A stretch of 45,518 nucleotides of DNA from Flavobacterium sp. (GTDB lineage Bacteria; Bacteroidota; Bacteroidia; Flavobacteriales; Flavobacteriaceae), in contig NZ_JAPZSU010000065.1 of the NCBI RefSeq assembly GCF_027531905.1, forward strand, positions 1 to 45,518, given 5' to 3'. Of the stretch, positions 1 through 8,239 are shown in pieces. Under the pieces are notes generated by a model. The model was not told where the DNA came from, did no database searches, and saw nothing but the letters and a program-made list of their open reading frames with translations. Position 1 is the stretch's first letter. Every line of letters starts with the position of its first letter. The position numbers were made by a program, and so were the translations under genes.

Positions 1-110
1 AGAAAAAATATCAGTAATTTTATCGAAACAAATCATAAGGTAGAATTTAGTTAAATATTTAATTGTCAGAGATTTAAATATACTAAATTTTACCTTTTTG
101 TGCAATATTT

Positions 111-965
111 TCAACCCAAATTATTAATCGAGTTCAGGTTATAAACTATTTCTTGGTCTCCTTTTAGAAAATTATCTACAATGAGATTCATAACGAGTTT
201 TCTTCTTTCAGTTGATAAATTTTTTATTCCTCCTTTAATTATATTTTCATGCAGCATATCAAAAATAAAACCATAGTTAATCTCTTTATTTGGAGCTTTT
301 TTAGTGGATTTTTGTCCTTTTATATCAATCCATTTTGCTTTTTCACTCATTTTTTGTCCCTCTGAAAAAAGTTTAAGATTTTCAAAAGTAATTTCGCATC
401 TATTATTTTTAATAAGTTCTTTATCGTATAAATTTTTCAAATCACTTTTTTCGTTAAATTCTAGTAATATTGTTTTATCAGTTAACTTTTTTTCAATTAG
501 TGGTATTAAAAGGTTTTCAAATTGCTTAGTTCTTGTAAAAAAAACAACCAAAATAGAAACTGTAAAGCCACTTAAGTATATGCTTGATTCAATATTTTGT
601 GGAATATAATTAGTATACCAATAAGTAGGTAATTCTTTAAAGTTAAAATGGGTAAGAATTATTTCTAAAAAACTGTTGTAGAAAATTAAAGCAAGCGGAA
701 TAAAAATAAGATGAAATAGTAAACGAGGTTTTTCGACAATTTTATTGTACTCATGATATGTGGAATTAAACATGTAGTAGACAAAATAAATACTGTAAGT
801 AACTATTAATTTGAAAAATACAATTCCTAAAAATATAGTTTTTATTAAAATAGTAATGATATAGAAATAGTTTAAAGATAAATATGAAAAAGAATATGTA
901 TAAAAAATTATTAGGGTAATGATTAGTAATAAGTAAAATTTTAAATATTTAGTGTGTTTTTCCAT
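111..965 (-). CDS. Membrane protein of unknown function, integrase-linked
   Basis: I do not recognise this 284-residue protein. The N-terminal half is very hydrophobic, with about four likely membrane segments near residues 8-26, 33-62, 83-103 and 128-146. The C-terminal half is soluble and charged, so the protein probably displays a cytoplasmic domain from the inner membrane. The ATG lies three bases after the TAA of the integrase gene, so the two are very probably co-transcribed and translationally coupled. That makes it likely cargo, or an accessory protein, of the same mobile element. Base composition is even more AT-rich than the housekeeping genes nearby, consistent with acquisition by transfer. 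No catalytic motif is visible. Confident as a coding region, no function assigned. Confidence 0.7.
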   Translation of the reverse strand: MEKHTKYLKFYLLLIITLIIFYTYSFSYLSLNYFYIITILIKTIFLGIVFFKLIVTYSIYFVYYMFNSTYHEYNKIVEKPRLLFHLIFIPLALIFYNSFLEIILTHFNFKELPTYWYTNYIPQNIESSIYLSGFTVSILVVFFTRTKQFENLLIPLIEKKLTDKTILLEFNEKSDLKNLYDKELIKNNRCEITFENLKLFSEGQKMSEKAKWIDIKGQKSTKKAPNKEINYGFIFDMLHENIIKGGIKNLSTERRKLVMNLIVDNFLKGDQEIVYNLNSINNLG

Positions 966-968
966 GGA

Positions 969-2099
969 TTAGATATTGATAGTAGGTATTAAATTAGCAG
1001 CTTCTTTCATTTTTTGGTCAACAATTTTAGCATAAATTGCTGTTGTGCGTATTTCACGGTGACCTAATCTCTTAGAAACAGTATAGATATCAGCTCCGTT
1101 TTCAAGTAAAAGTACAGCATTCGTATGTCTTGCACTGTGGAAAGTTATGTGCTTTGATATTCCGGCACGATTGCACCAACGGACTATTTCATTGTTGTAA
1201 ACAGCACTATATTTTAGGCCTTTAAAAACTCTTTCAGATGGGGCTTGTCTTTCTCCAAACAATTCTCTGATTTGCTTTGATATGTAGAGATATTCTACGC
1301 CATCTGTTTTCTCTTGACGAAAATTTATCCTACTCACACCATTGTCCTCGTCTCTAACTTCTGACCATACTAAAGTATTTATGTCACTCCATCTTAGGCC
1401 AGATAGGGAAGAAGCAATGAATGCTCGTTTTAAAACTTCATATTTACAAGGAGTGTTTGCTAATGATTGTAGCTCTTGATGAGTTAAATATTCTCTTTGG
1501 CTTTCGGCTTGCTCAAAAGATTTTGTCTTTGATGCATAGTTAATAGATAAATAGCCTTCATCAAATGCTGATCTTAGACATGCTTTAAATTTATTAAAAT
1601 AGGAGTACTTCGAATTAAGAGAAAGGGGGGTGTCACTTTTTGTTTTTGCTTCTTTATCAAAGTATAATCGAACTCTTTTTACAAAATTTTCATCTACTTC
1701 ATCAAATGTCAAATTTGCAGAAATACATTTTTTTAAATGTATTAATGTTGCTGTCCAATTTCCATAGTTTTTTGGAGAATCAATTTTTTCTTCAGTTTTC
1801 TCAGTAAAGAAGTCTAAAAATTGTTTTTTAGATTTAGTGGTGTTTTTGATGTCAAATCTACCTTGAAAATACTCAGCTTTTCGAATAGATAATATTTGTT
1901 CGCTTAAAGTATCAATTTCTTTATTTTCTTTTTTTTCAGCAGCAGTTTTTGGCTCTTGATGTGGATACATTTTTAAATACTCAAAATCCCTCAAATGAAT
2001 TCTTTTACCTTCTGAGTTTTGAGTAGAGCCTTTATAGTATTCCAGGAATAAACTGTATCTACCGTTTTGTAGTTTTTTTTTCTTTAAAGTAATATTCAT
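969..2099 (-). CDS. Tyrosine-type site-specific recombinase (integrase)
   Basis: A 376-residue phage-type integrase of the Bacteroidetes mobile-element class. Residues 1-50 form an arm-type DNA-binding domain, 85-190 a SAM-like core-binding domain, and 200-376 the catalytic domain. The catalytic set is complete: R236 in GLRWSDI, K264, H321 and R324 in HSARH, H347 in LGHRE, and nucleophile Y356. It should catalyse strand exchange between an element att site and the chromosome. The gene lies 148 bp from the end of mnmE, reads in the same direction as mnmE, and is followed by the membrane protein at 111-965. Its start overlaps a set of inverted repeats that look like operators. Length and motifs indicate an intact enzyme rather than a relic. 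Confidence 0.93.
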   Translation of the reverse strand: MNITLKKKKLQNGRYSLFLEYYKGSTQNSEGKRIHLRDFEYLKMYPHQEPKTAAEKKENKEIDTLSEQILSIRKAEYFQGRFDIKNTTKSKKQFLDFFTEKTEEKIDSPKNYGNWTATLIHLKKCISANLTFDEVDENFVKRVRLYFDKEAKTKSDTPLSLNSKYSYFNKFKACLRSAFDEGYLSINYASKTKSFEQAESQREYLTHQELQSLANTPCKYEVLKRAFIASSLSGLRWSDINTLVWSEVRDEDNGVSRINFRQEKTDGVEYLYISKQIRELFGERQAPSERVFKGLKYSAVYNNEIVRWCNRAGISKHITFHSARHTNAVLLLENGADIYTVSKRLGHREIRTTAIYAKIVDQKMKEAANLIPTINI

Positions 2100-2100
2100 A

Positions 2101-2157
2101 GGTGTACATTTTTACACCTTTTTTACTATGAGGTGTACATTGAATGTACCAAATATA
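2101..2157 (-). promoter_or_regulatory. Putative integrase promoter with two operator-like repeats
   Basis: Read on the minus strand, TATATTTG (2157-2150) matches the Bacteroidetes -7 element TAnnTTTG. It directly abuts the imperfect palindrome GGTACATTCAATGTACACC (2150-2132). A second inverted repeat, GGTGTA-6-TACACC, occupies 2101-2118 just before the start codon. On the plus strand the ten-base word GGTGTACATT begins at 2101 and again at 2132, 31 bp apart, close to three helical turns. The arrangement fits repressor or integrase/excisionase binding over the transcription start. No clear -33 TTG was found. Function is inferred. Confidence 0.5.
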
Positions 2158-2247
2158 TAAATTAAAGTTAATAAAGGAAAATAAAAATACCTCTAAATCA
2201 ATGGTAGTCAACTAAAAGAAAGAATAAGAAACTTAAAGAAAGTGCTT

Positions 2248-3636
2248 TTATTTCCCGATACAAAAATTAGCAAAAATATTCCCCAACAATTCATCATTCG
2301 TAACCTGCCCAGTTATCAATCCAAATTGGTACAAGGCTTCACGAATATCTAGAGCCATAAGGTCACTCGATAGATTGGTTTCTAGTCCAAATTTCACTTT
2401 TTGTATTTCCTCTAAGGCTTTAAGTAAAGAATCGTAATGTCTTGTATTGGTAACAATTGTTTCATTATTTCGTAGCGCACCAGTGTTAACGAAGGAAAGT
2501 AATTGATGCTTTAAATCCTCGATACCTTCTTTGTTTTTGGCTGAAATCAAAAGAATATTTGGGATTTGATTTTGAATACTTTGAATTTCATTTTCAGATA
2601 GTAAATCTTTTTTATTCATGATTACTACCAAAGGTTTTAACGGATACTGATTTTTTATTTTTTCAAGTTCTAACTTCACGGCATCCAAAGTTCCTCCTTT
2701 GGGGGTTAGGGGGCTTATATAGAGTACGACCTGCGCTTGCTCAATTTTTTCAAAAGTCTTTTGAATCCCAATGCTCTCTACATAATCGTTAGTCTCGCGA
2801 ATACCAGCCGTATCAATAAATCGGAAACCAATACCACCAATCACCAATTCGTCCTCGATAGTGTCACGTGTAGTTCCTGCAATTTCAGAAACGATAGCGC
2901 GTTCTTCATTTAGTAAAGCGTTCAATAAAGTCGATTTTCCAACATTGGGTTCACCCACAATAGCAACTGGAATTCCGTTTTTGATAACATTTCCCACCGC
3001 AAAAGAATCAATCAAGCGTTTCAATACAAATTCGATGCGGTTGACTAATTCGTAAAATTGAGTTCTGTCTGCAAATGCTACATCTTCTTCGGCAAAATCC
3101 AATTCCAATTCGATAAGGGAGGCAAAATTCAATAGCTCTTCACGCAATTTGGCTATTTCGTTTGAAAAACCGCCTCGCATTTGCTGCATCGCAATTTGAT
3201 GACTCGCTTCGTTATCTGACGAAATCAAATCGGCCACGGCTTCGGCTTGGGATAAATCTAGTTTTCCATTCAAAAATGCTCTAAGCGTAAATTCACCCGC
3301 ATCGGCCATTCTGCAGCCTTTACGCAACAACAACTGAATAATTTGTTGCTGAATATACGTAGAACCATGACAGGAAATTTCGATAGTGTTTTCTCCAGTA
3401 TAAGAATTTGGACCTTTAAAAATCGAAACCAACACCTGATCCAACGTTTTCGCACCATCCACGATATGTCCCAAATGAAGGGTATGCGTTTTCTGAGTAG
3501 TCAAATCTTTGTTTTTGATCGAACGAAAAACAGTATGACCAATTTGAATGGCATCTTGACCAGAAATACGAATGATGGCAATGGCTCCAGCACCTGAAGG
3601 AGTAGCTAAAGCAACTATAGAATCGTTTGGAATCAT
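2248..3636 (-). CDS. mnmE: tRNA modification GTPase MnmE (TrmE)
   Basis: With MnmG, MnmE makes the 5-carboxymethylaminomethyl group on U34 of tRNAs in the cytoplasm. The 462 residues are the usual length. Residues 1-120 are the tetrahydrofolate-binding TrmE N domain, followed by a helical domain interrupted by the G domain. GTPase motifs are G1 GEPNVGKS (228-235), G2 GTTRDT (254-259), G3 DTAG (275-278), G4 NKKD (341-344) and SAK (365-367). The C-terminus is the canonical FCIGK with the one-carbon-transferring cysteine C459. Odd point: between G3 and G4, residues 308-316 read SPLTPKGGT, which looks like an inserted genomic repeat translated in frame. Tandem -7 boxes lie upstream. The 3' end abuts the integrase region. 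Confidence 0.98.
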   Translation of the reverse strand: MIPNDSIVALATPSGAGAIAIIRISGQDAIQIGHTVFRSIKNKDLTTQKTHTLHLGHIVDGAKTLDQVLVSIFKGPNSYTGENTIEISCHGSTYIQQQIIQLLLRKGCRMADAGEFTLRAFLNGKLDLSQAEAVADLISSDNEASHQIAMQQMRGGFSNEIAKLREELLNFASLIELELDFAEEDVAFADRTQFYELVNRIEFVLKRLIDSFAVGNVIKNGIPVAIVGEPNVGKSTLLNALLNEERAIVSEIAGTTRDTIEDELVIGGIGFRFIDTAGIRETNDYVESIGIQKTFEKIEQAQVVLYISPLTPKGGTLDAVKLELEKIKNQYPLKPLVVIMNKKDLLSENEIQSIQNQIPNILLISAKNKEGIEDLKHQLLSFVNTGALRNNETIVTNTRHYDSLLKALEEIQKVKFGLETNLSSDLMALDIREALYQFGLITGQVTNDELLGNIFANFCIGK

Positions 3637-3656
3637 GGGAGGTGTCTATTTGCCTG

Positions 3657-3686
3657 CAAAAGTAAGCAAAAGTATTGGCTTTGCAA
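3657..3686 (-). promoter_or_regulatory. mnmE promoter with tandem -7 elements
   Basis: On the minus strand two copies of TACTTTTG (3674-3667 and 3664-3657) sit exactly 10 bp apart, each matching TAnnTTTG. A TTG at 3686-3684 lies 19 bases before the downstream copy, which fits the TTG-N17-23-TAnnTTTG consensus for Flavobacteriia. The ATG of mnmE follows after a leader of about 15-20 nt. Confidence 0.6.
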
Positions 3687-3831
3687 TTTCCTTTTGCGAA
3701 TCACAACTTGTTATCAAAGGATTATCTTACAGTTAAATATATGGCAAACTGACAAATATCAGTTGAATTGGATTAAACGTTTCTTATATTTAAACAATAT
3801 TTAAACGATAAATCTTAAAACTATAGTTACT

Positions 3832-4677
3832 ATGAAAAAGATATTATTTCCAACGGATTTCTCTGAAGTGGCTACTAACGCTTTTGTTCATGCCCTGCAT
3901 TTGGCTGATGTTGTCGATGGAGAATTAGTTCTATTGCACACTTTTCAGCTTCCTATAGTAGATAGTCAGTTTACGCCTGATAACTACTATATGATATATG
4001 AATCGTTGCAATTGGCTGAATTTGATGCTTTCAAAGGCGAAATTCCAAAGCTGAGAGCCATAGCCGAAAAAGAAGGCTTGGCCAAAGTCAAAATCACCCA
4101 TCGTTTGATGGATGGAGATTTGGTTACCAATATTAAAATGGCAATCAAAGAAGAGAATATCAATTTTGTGGTCATGGGAACCGCAGGAGCTACGGGTTGG
4201 GATACATTTTTTGTTGGTACAAATACGGGCTCAGTTTTGTCAGCCGTTTCAGTACCCGTTTTGAGCGTACCCATCACGGCAACGTATCAAAAAATTGCAA
4301 CCATTGGTTTTACCACCAAGTTTAGAGAAAAAGACAAAAAAGCCTTAGAATTAGTTTGTAGCATTGCCAAAAAAACGAAAGCACAAGTAAAATGCTTGTA
4401 CGTAAAAACCAATCAATCCGATGTAAAACCAGAAACCATCAAAGAATGGGAAACTCATTTTGCCAACGAACCGGTTCAGTTTACGATTCTTCCGCTAGAG
4501 GATGTACAAGGCACCATTATTGATTTTGTGTCTCAAAAGAGCATTGATGTTTTGGCCATGGTGACCTACAAACGCAACTTTTTTGTCGAATTATTTAGTC
4601 CAAGTCTCACCCGAAAATTTTCAGACTATTCCGAGATTCCCATTTTGGCGCTACAAAGCGGTACGACTTTAGCGTAA
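3832..4677 (+). CDS. Universal stress protein, tandem UspA domains
   Basis: A 281-residue cytoplasmic protein with two UspA-like alpha/beta domains (about 1-147 and 153-278). The first opens with KKILFPTDFSE and carries the ATP-binding pattern around GTAGATGWDTFFVGTNTGS, matching G-2X-G-9X-G(S/T). The second is more diverged and lacks an obvious full nucleotide-binding motif, as is common in tandem Usp proteins. Such proteins are induced by starvation and redox stress, and the specific partner is unknown. It is a single gene, divergent from mnmE, followed by a repeat element. Confidence 0.92.
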   Translation: MKKILFPTDFSEVATNAFVHALHLADVVDGELVLLHTFQLPIVDSQFTPDNYYMIYESLQLAEFDAFKGEIPKLRAIAEKEGLAKVKITHRLMDGDLVTNIKMAIKEENINFVVMGTAGATGWDTFFVGTNTGSVLSAVSVPVLSVPITATYQKIATIGFTTKFREKDKKALELVCSIAKKTKAQVKCLYVKTNQSDVKPETIKEWETHFANEPVQFTILPLEDVQGTIIDFVSQKSIDVLAMVTYKRNFFVELFSPSLTRKFSDYSEIPILALQSGTTLA

Positions 4678-4717
4678 AAAATAAACAAAAATATAGCTAA
4701 GAGAAAATATTTAGTTT

Positions 4718-4823
4718 GGGCGTGTCCCTACGTAAAAACTTCGGGTCGGGCTTTACGTTCCCGCTTTTTTTTATCCCTTGAAAAAAAGGGATAAAAAAAG
4801 AGCTCCACTACAATCCCTCACGC
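4718..4823. repeat. Intergenic repeat with nested hairpins
   Basis: The element is bounded by GCGTG (4720-4724) and CACGC (4819-4823), which can pair. Inside are CGTAAA (4731-4736) with TTTACG (4752-4757), and a roughly 15-bp A/T-rich stem, 4764-4779 with 4786-4800, closed by a short A-rich loop. Its GC-rich framing (TCGGGTCGGG, CTCCACTACAATCCCTCACG) differs from the surrounding DNA. It resembles dispersed intergenic repeats I recall from Flavobacterium genomes. It does not look protein-coding. The inner stem could also end transcription of the stress-protein gene. The rest of this gap, to 4999, is A/T-rich, with the phrase AATCTGTGAAATCTGTG at about 4875 that resembles another such repeat. 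Confidence 0.6.
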
Positions 4824-4999
4824 ATAACACCACACAATTGATTTTTTCATTCGTGTTTTTTTTTTACAAAGTTTTAATCTGTGAAATCTGTGCAAGCTGT
4901 GTTTAGTTTTTTGCTAAGAAGTCTTAATCTATGGTTGATTTTTTTCTTCATTCATAAGTTTTGAAACACTTATATTTGCTTTTCATTCTAAAGAATACA

Positions 5000-6772
5000 A
5001 TGGAAATTTACATACAAAAAAAAGCGCTTTATGAAGCTCAGGTAAAACAATTACAACAATACTACAATCGTATCAGTCTTGGTCGTTTAGGGTCAGTTTT
5101 AGTTGTGATTTTGACTATTTATAGCTATCAAAAAAATAATAATAGTAGTTTGATATTTTTAGGTGTTTTAGCCGTTGTCGTTTTTTTTGTTTTAATGCGT
5201 TGGCATACTCGGGTGGCGTACCAAAAGAATATCGCTCAAGCTTTAGTTACCATAAATGCTGATGAAATTGATTTTCTTGAACGTAAAAACATCCCTTTTG
5301 AAGACGGCATCGAGTACAATGATTTTCATCATCCGTATGCTTATGATTTGGATATTTTCGGCCAACAGTCTTTATTCCAAAGTCTGAACCGTACCGGAAC
5401 TTTCATGGGAAAAAAAATCTTAGCTTCTCAATTGTTAAATGTAAATTCGGCTACAGCAATTGAGGAAATTCAAGAAGCAACAAAAGAATTACGCGAAAAA
5501 TTAGATTGGCGACAAAGCTTTTTGGCAACTGCCAAAGTGGGGAAGGATTGTGAAGCCATGTATCAAAAACTATTGCGTTGGAGTGTTTTCAATAGTGAGT
5601 CAGTGTCTAGATTTGCAGTGATTTTTGCTTATGTTTCGCCAGTTGTTTTAGTAGTTTTGGGTATAAGTTATGGATTGACCTTTAATTTGGTTTTAGCTAA
5701 GTTTTTCGGACTCTTATTTATGGTCAATTTAGCAGTAGCCGGTATCTTTCTAAAACGAATTTTGTCTGAAACAGCGCATTCATCAGAAATCAATACGATT
5801 GTCCATAATTACAGCTTACTGATTGAAAAAATAGAAAATGAAAAGTTCAGCAGTCAGAAAGCAAATCATTTGCAACAACAATTAGTGCATGAAAATCACA
5901 AAGTAAGTCATCAGTTAAAACAATTATCTGATTTATTTTCAAAAATGGATAGCACTAGTAATTTCTTGATAGCTATACTTTTTAATGGTTTCTTCTTATA
6001 TAATATTCATATTTTAAAAGCCATTGTGAATTGGAAAAAAAATCACGCCATCAATTTGGAACAAAGCTTAGCTATAATTGGCGAATTTGAAATGCTCAAT
6101 AGTTTAGCCAATTTTTCATTCAACAATCCTGATTTTGCTTTTCCAAAATTGAATGATGAATATAAAATTGCTTTTGAAAAGTTGAGTCATCCGTTATTGA
6201 ACCCAAAAACTAGATTAGGGAATACTGTTGCCTTTCAGCCGCAATCGTTCTTGATTTTGACTGGCTCCAACATGTCAGGCAAAAGTACTTTTTTGAGAAG
6301 TTTGGGAGTCAATATGGTTTTGGCAGGAATGGGAGCGCCTGTTTGTGCTACTCAAGCGAATGTGCATCCTTTGCCAGTGTTAGTATCGATGCGATTGTCG
6401 GATTCGTTATCGGACAGTGAATCCTACTTTTTTGCAGAAATTAAGCGCCTCAAACAAATTATGGATGGATTAGACCAAAGTCCTGCTTTTGTTTTATTGG
6501 ATGAAATTTTGCGTGGCACGAATTCCGATGACAAGCGTAGCGGAACGATTGAGGTGGTCAAAAGAGTGATTGGCAAGAAAGCGATTGGAGCGATCGCAAC
6601 CCACGATATCGAAGTGTGTTTGACTACCAACGAATTCCCTGAAATATTAACCAATAAATGTTTCGAAGTCGAAATTAAAAATGACGAATTGCATTTCGAT
6701 TACCTATTGCGAGAAGGTATTTGCCAAAACAAGAGTGCTACCTTTTTGATGAAAAAGATGGGTGTCATCTAG
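5000..6772 (+). CDS. Membrane-anchored MutS-family ATPase
   Basis: The protein carries the MutS/ABC-type ATPase core: Walker A GSNMSGKST (422-430), Walker B FVLLDEILRGTNSD (497-510) and the switch histidine in ATHDIE (533-538). The MutS mismatch-reading domain is missing, and about five hydrophobic segments occur instead (near 33-44, 51-67, 207-224, 230-251 and 321-340). It is therefore not MutS itself but the MutS-related membrane family found in Bacteroidetes, whose role is unknown. I chose the ATG at 5000 (590 residues, MEIYIQKKALYEAQ) over a TTG 39 bases upstream because the family sequence begins here. It is a single gene between two repeat-bearing gaps. Confidence 0.9.
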   Translation: MEIYIQKKALYEAQVKQLQQYYNRISLGRLGSVLVVILTIYSYQKNNNSSLIFLGVLAVVVFFVLMRWHTRVAYQKNIAQALVTINADEIDFLERKNIPFEDGIEYNDFHHPYAYDLDIFGQQSLFQSLNRTGTFMGKKILASQLLNVNSATAIEEIQEATKELREKLDWRQSFLATAKVGKDCEAMYQKLLRWSVFNSESVSRFAVIFAYVSPVVLVVLGISYGLTFNLVLAKFFGLLFMVNLAVAGIFLKRILSETAHSSEINTIVHNYSLLIEKIENEKFSSQKANHLQQQLVHENHKVSHQLKQLSDLFSKMDSTSNFLIAILFNGFFLYNIHILKAIVNWKKNHAINLEQSLAIIGEFEMLNSLANFSFNNPDFAFPKLNDEYKIAFEKLSHPLLNPKTRLGNTVAFQPQSFLILTGSNMSGKSTFLRSLGVNMVLAGMGAPVCATQANVHPLPVLVSMRLSDSLSDSESYFFAEIKRLKQIMDGLDQSPAFVLLDEILRGTNSDDKRSGTIEVVKRVIGKKAIGAIATHDIEVCLTTNEFPEILTNKCFEVEIKNDELHFDYLLREGICQNKSATFLMKKMGVI

Positions 6773-6775
6773 TCT

Positions 6776-6836
6776 TTAGTTCCGTAGGAACGATTCCTAT
6801 TGTAGCAACGGATTTTAATCCGTTGGTTTATAGTTT
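6776..6836. repeat. Hairpin repeat and possible terminator after mutS-like gene
   Basis: A short segment with two hairpins: GGAAC/GTTCC-type pairing around 6781-6800, then the nine-base stem CAACGGATT (6806-6814) with AATCCGTTG (6817-6825). The second could act as a terminator, although the T-run after it is weak. The sequence resembles dispersed flavobacterial intergenic repeats I recall, which is from memory and not searched. Confidence 0.45.
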
Positions 6837-6869
6837 TAGTTTTTTTGAAGAGCGGGCAAAGAAACATAA

Positions 6870-6960
6870 TGTTGCCTTTTAGCCCCGATCGTAGTGAAAA
6901 TCCTTTGTTGCTGGGGTTCGGCAACAAAGATTGCAGCGGAGAGCGGGACGATGTTTCTGG
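6870..6960 (+). repeat. Intergenic repeat family B, copy 1
   Basis: The core hairpin pairs CTTTGTTGC (6903-6911) with GCAACAAAG (6921-6929) around a GGGGTTC loop, extended by AAT/ATT after one bulged C. The flanks read GCCCCGAT before it and GCAGCGGAGAGCGGGACGA after it. A second copy on the opposite strand at 27695-27790 keeps the loop and bulge but has a different stem with matching base changes. A 61-codon open frame crosses this element but looks like chance. Downstream to 7062 is T/A-rich DNA that should contain the end of the leftward dnaN transcript. Confidence 0.7.
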
Positions 6961-7062
6961 AAAATCCCCATTCTTTCTGCTCCAAAAAAAATCCGCAAAA
7001 CTGGTTAGGCATTACGGATTCAAGAAATAGTATTGATTTTGGTTAGTTTAAAATAGTAGTGA

Positions 7063-8181
7063 TTAGCTATTAAGCATAACCGGCATTACAAGCATGGTAA
7101 CGGTTTCGCCTTCTTCTAAACCATCTACTGGAGTTAAAATTCCAGCGCGGTTAGGTAAAGACATTTCAAGCATAATCATATCTGATTGAAGGTTGGTCAA
7201 CATTTCGGTTAAGAATCGAGAGTTGTAGCCAATTTGCATATCGTCTCCTTGATAATCACAAGTCAAACGCTCTTCGGCTTTGTTGGAGTAATCAATATCT
7301 TCAGCAGATACGTTTAATTCTGCACCAGCGATTTTCAAGCGAATTTGGTGTGTTGTTTTATTAGAAAAGATAGCCACACGACGCACTGAACTTAAAAACA
7401 AAGTACGATCGATGATTAATTTGTTTGGGTTTTCTTTTGGAATAACCGCTTCGTAATTTGGGTATTTTCCGTCGATTAAACGGCACATTAAAATGTAATT
7501 GTCAAAAGAGAAAGTGGCATTGCTATCATTGTATTCAATTTTCACTTCCGCATCCGAAGTAGAAAGAATACTTTTTAAAATAGTCAATGGTTTTTTGGGC
7601 ATTATAAAGTCTGCTACTTCAGAGGCGGTAACGTCTGTACGAGCATATTTTACTAGTTTATGGGCATCTGTTGCCACAAAGATCAATCCTTGTGGCGAGA
7701 ACTGAAAAAATACTCCCGACATAACTGGACGTAAATCATCATTACCAGCTGCAAAAATAGTTTTGCTAATGGCAGTTGCTAGAACATCAGCAGGAACAAG
7801 GGTTACTGAAGGTTCATCAAGACTAACAGCCTTTGGAAATTCATCACCTGGCGCATAAGCTAAAGCATATTTTCCAGAGTTAGAACTAATTTCTATAGTG
7901 CTATTTTCTTCTACAGTAAACGTTAAAGGTTGTTCTGGGAACGTTTTTAAGATTTCTAAAAGTAATTTTGCTGGTACTGCAACACTTCCTTTGCTGGTGG
8001 AATCAATTGCTAAAGAGGCAGACATGGTGGTCTCTAAATCAGAAGCTGAAACCATCAGTTGGTTATTGTCTAATTCGAATAAAAAGTTATCTAAAATAGG
8101 TAAAGTATTGCTACTGTTGATTACACTACCTAAAACTTGCAATTGTTTTAATAAGTACGAACTCGATACTATAAATTTCAT
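7063..8181 (-). CDS. dnaN: DNA polymerase III subunit beta (sliding clamp)
   Basis: This 372-residue protein is the ring-shaped processivity clamp that tethers DNA polymerase III and other repair proteins to DNA. It has the three repeated clamp domains (about 1-120, 128-245 and 247-372), beginning with KFIVSSSYLLKQLQVLGSVI. The C-terminal MLVMPVMLNS matches the conserved end of the clamp next to the hydrophobic partner-binding pocket (usual MPMR(L/M)). Unlike many bacteria, it is not next to dnaA here and stands alone, upstream of the gap that precedes gldG. Length is normal for the family. Confidence 0.97.
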   Translation of the reverse strand: MKFIVSSSYLLKQLQVLGSVINSSNTLPILDNFLFELDNNQLMVSASDLETTMSASLAIDSTSKGSVAVPAKLLLEILKTFPEQPLTFTVEENSTIEISSNSGKYALAYAPGDEFPKAVSLDEPSVTLVPADVLATAISKTIFAAGNDDLRPVMSGVFFQFSPQGLIFVATDAHKLVKYARTDVTASEVADFIMPKKPLTILKSILSTSDAEVKIEYNDSNATFSFDNYILMCRLIDGKYPNYEAVIPKENPNKLIIDRTLFLSSVRRVAIFSNKTTHQIRLKIAGAELNVSAEDIDYSNKAEERLTCDYQGDDMQIGYNSRFLTEMLTNLQSDMIMLEMSLPNRAGILTPVDGLEEGETVTMLVMPVMLNS

Positions 8182-8239
8182 CTGTATTGTTTTATTTTTT
8201 TCTTGGATTCTATAATAACTAGGGTAGAATACCTGATTA

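Noticed and set aside
304..609. 101-codon frame opposite the membrane protein gene
   Set aside because: Shadow of the coding strand, which is coupled to the integrase and has a clear membrane-protein pattern.
6845..7030. 61-codon open frame after the MutS-like gene
   Set aside because: It runs through hairpin repeat family B and its composition is that of the repeat, not of a protein.
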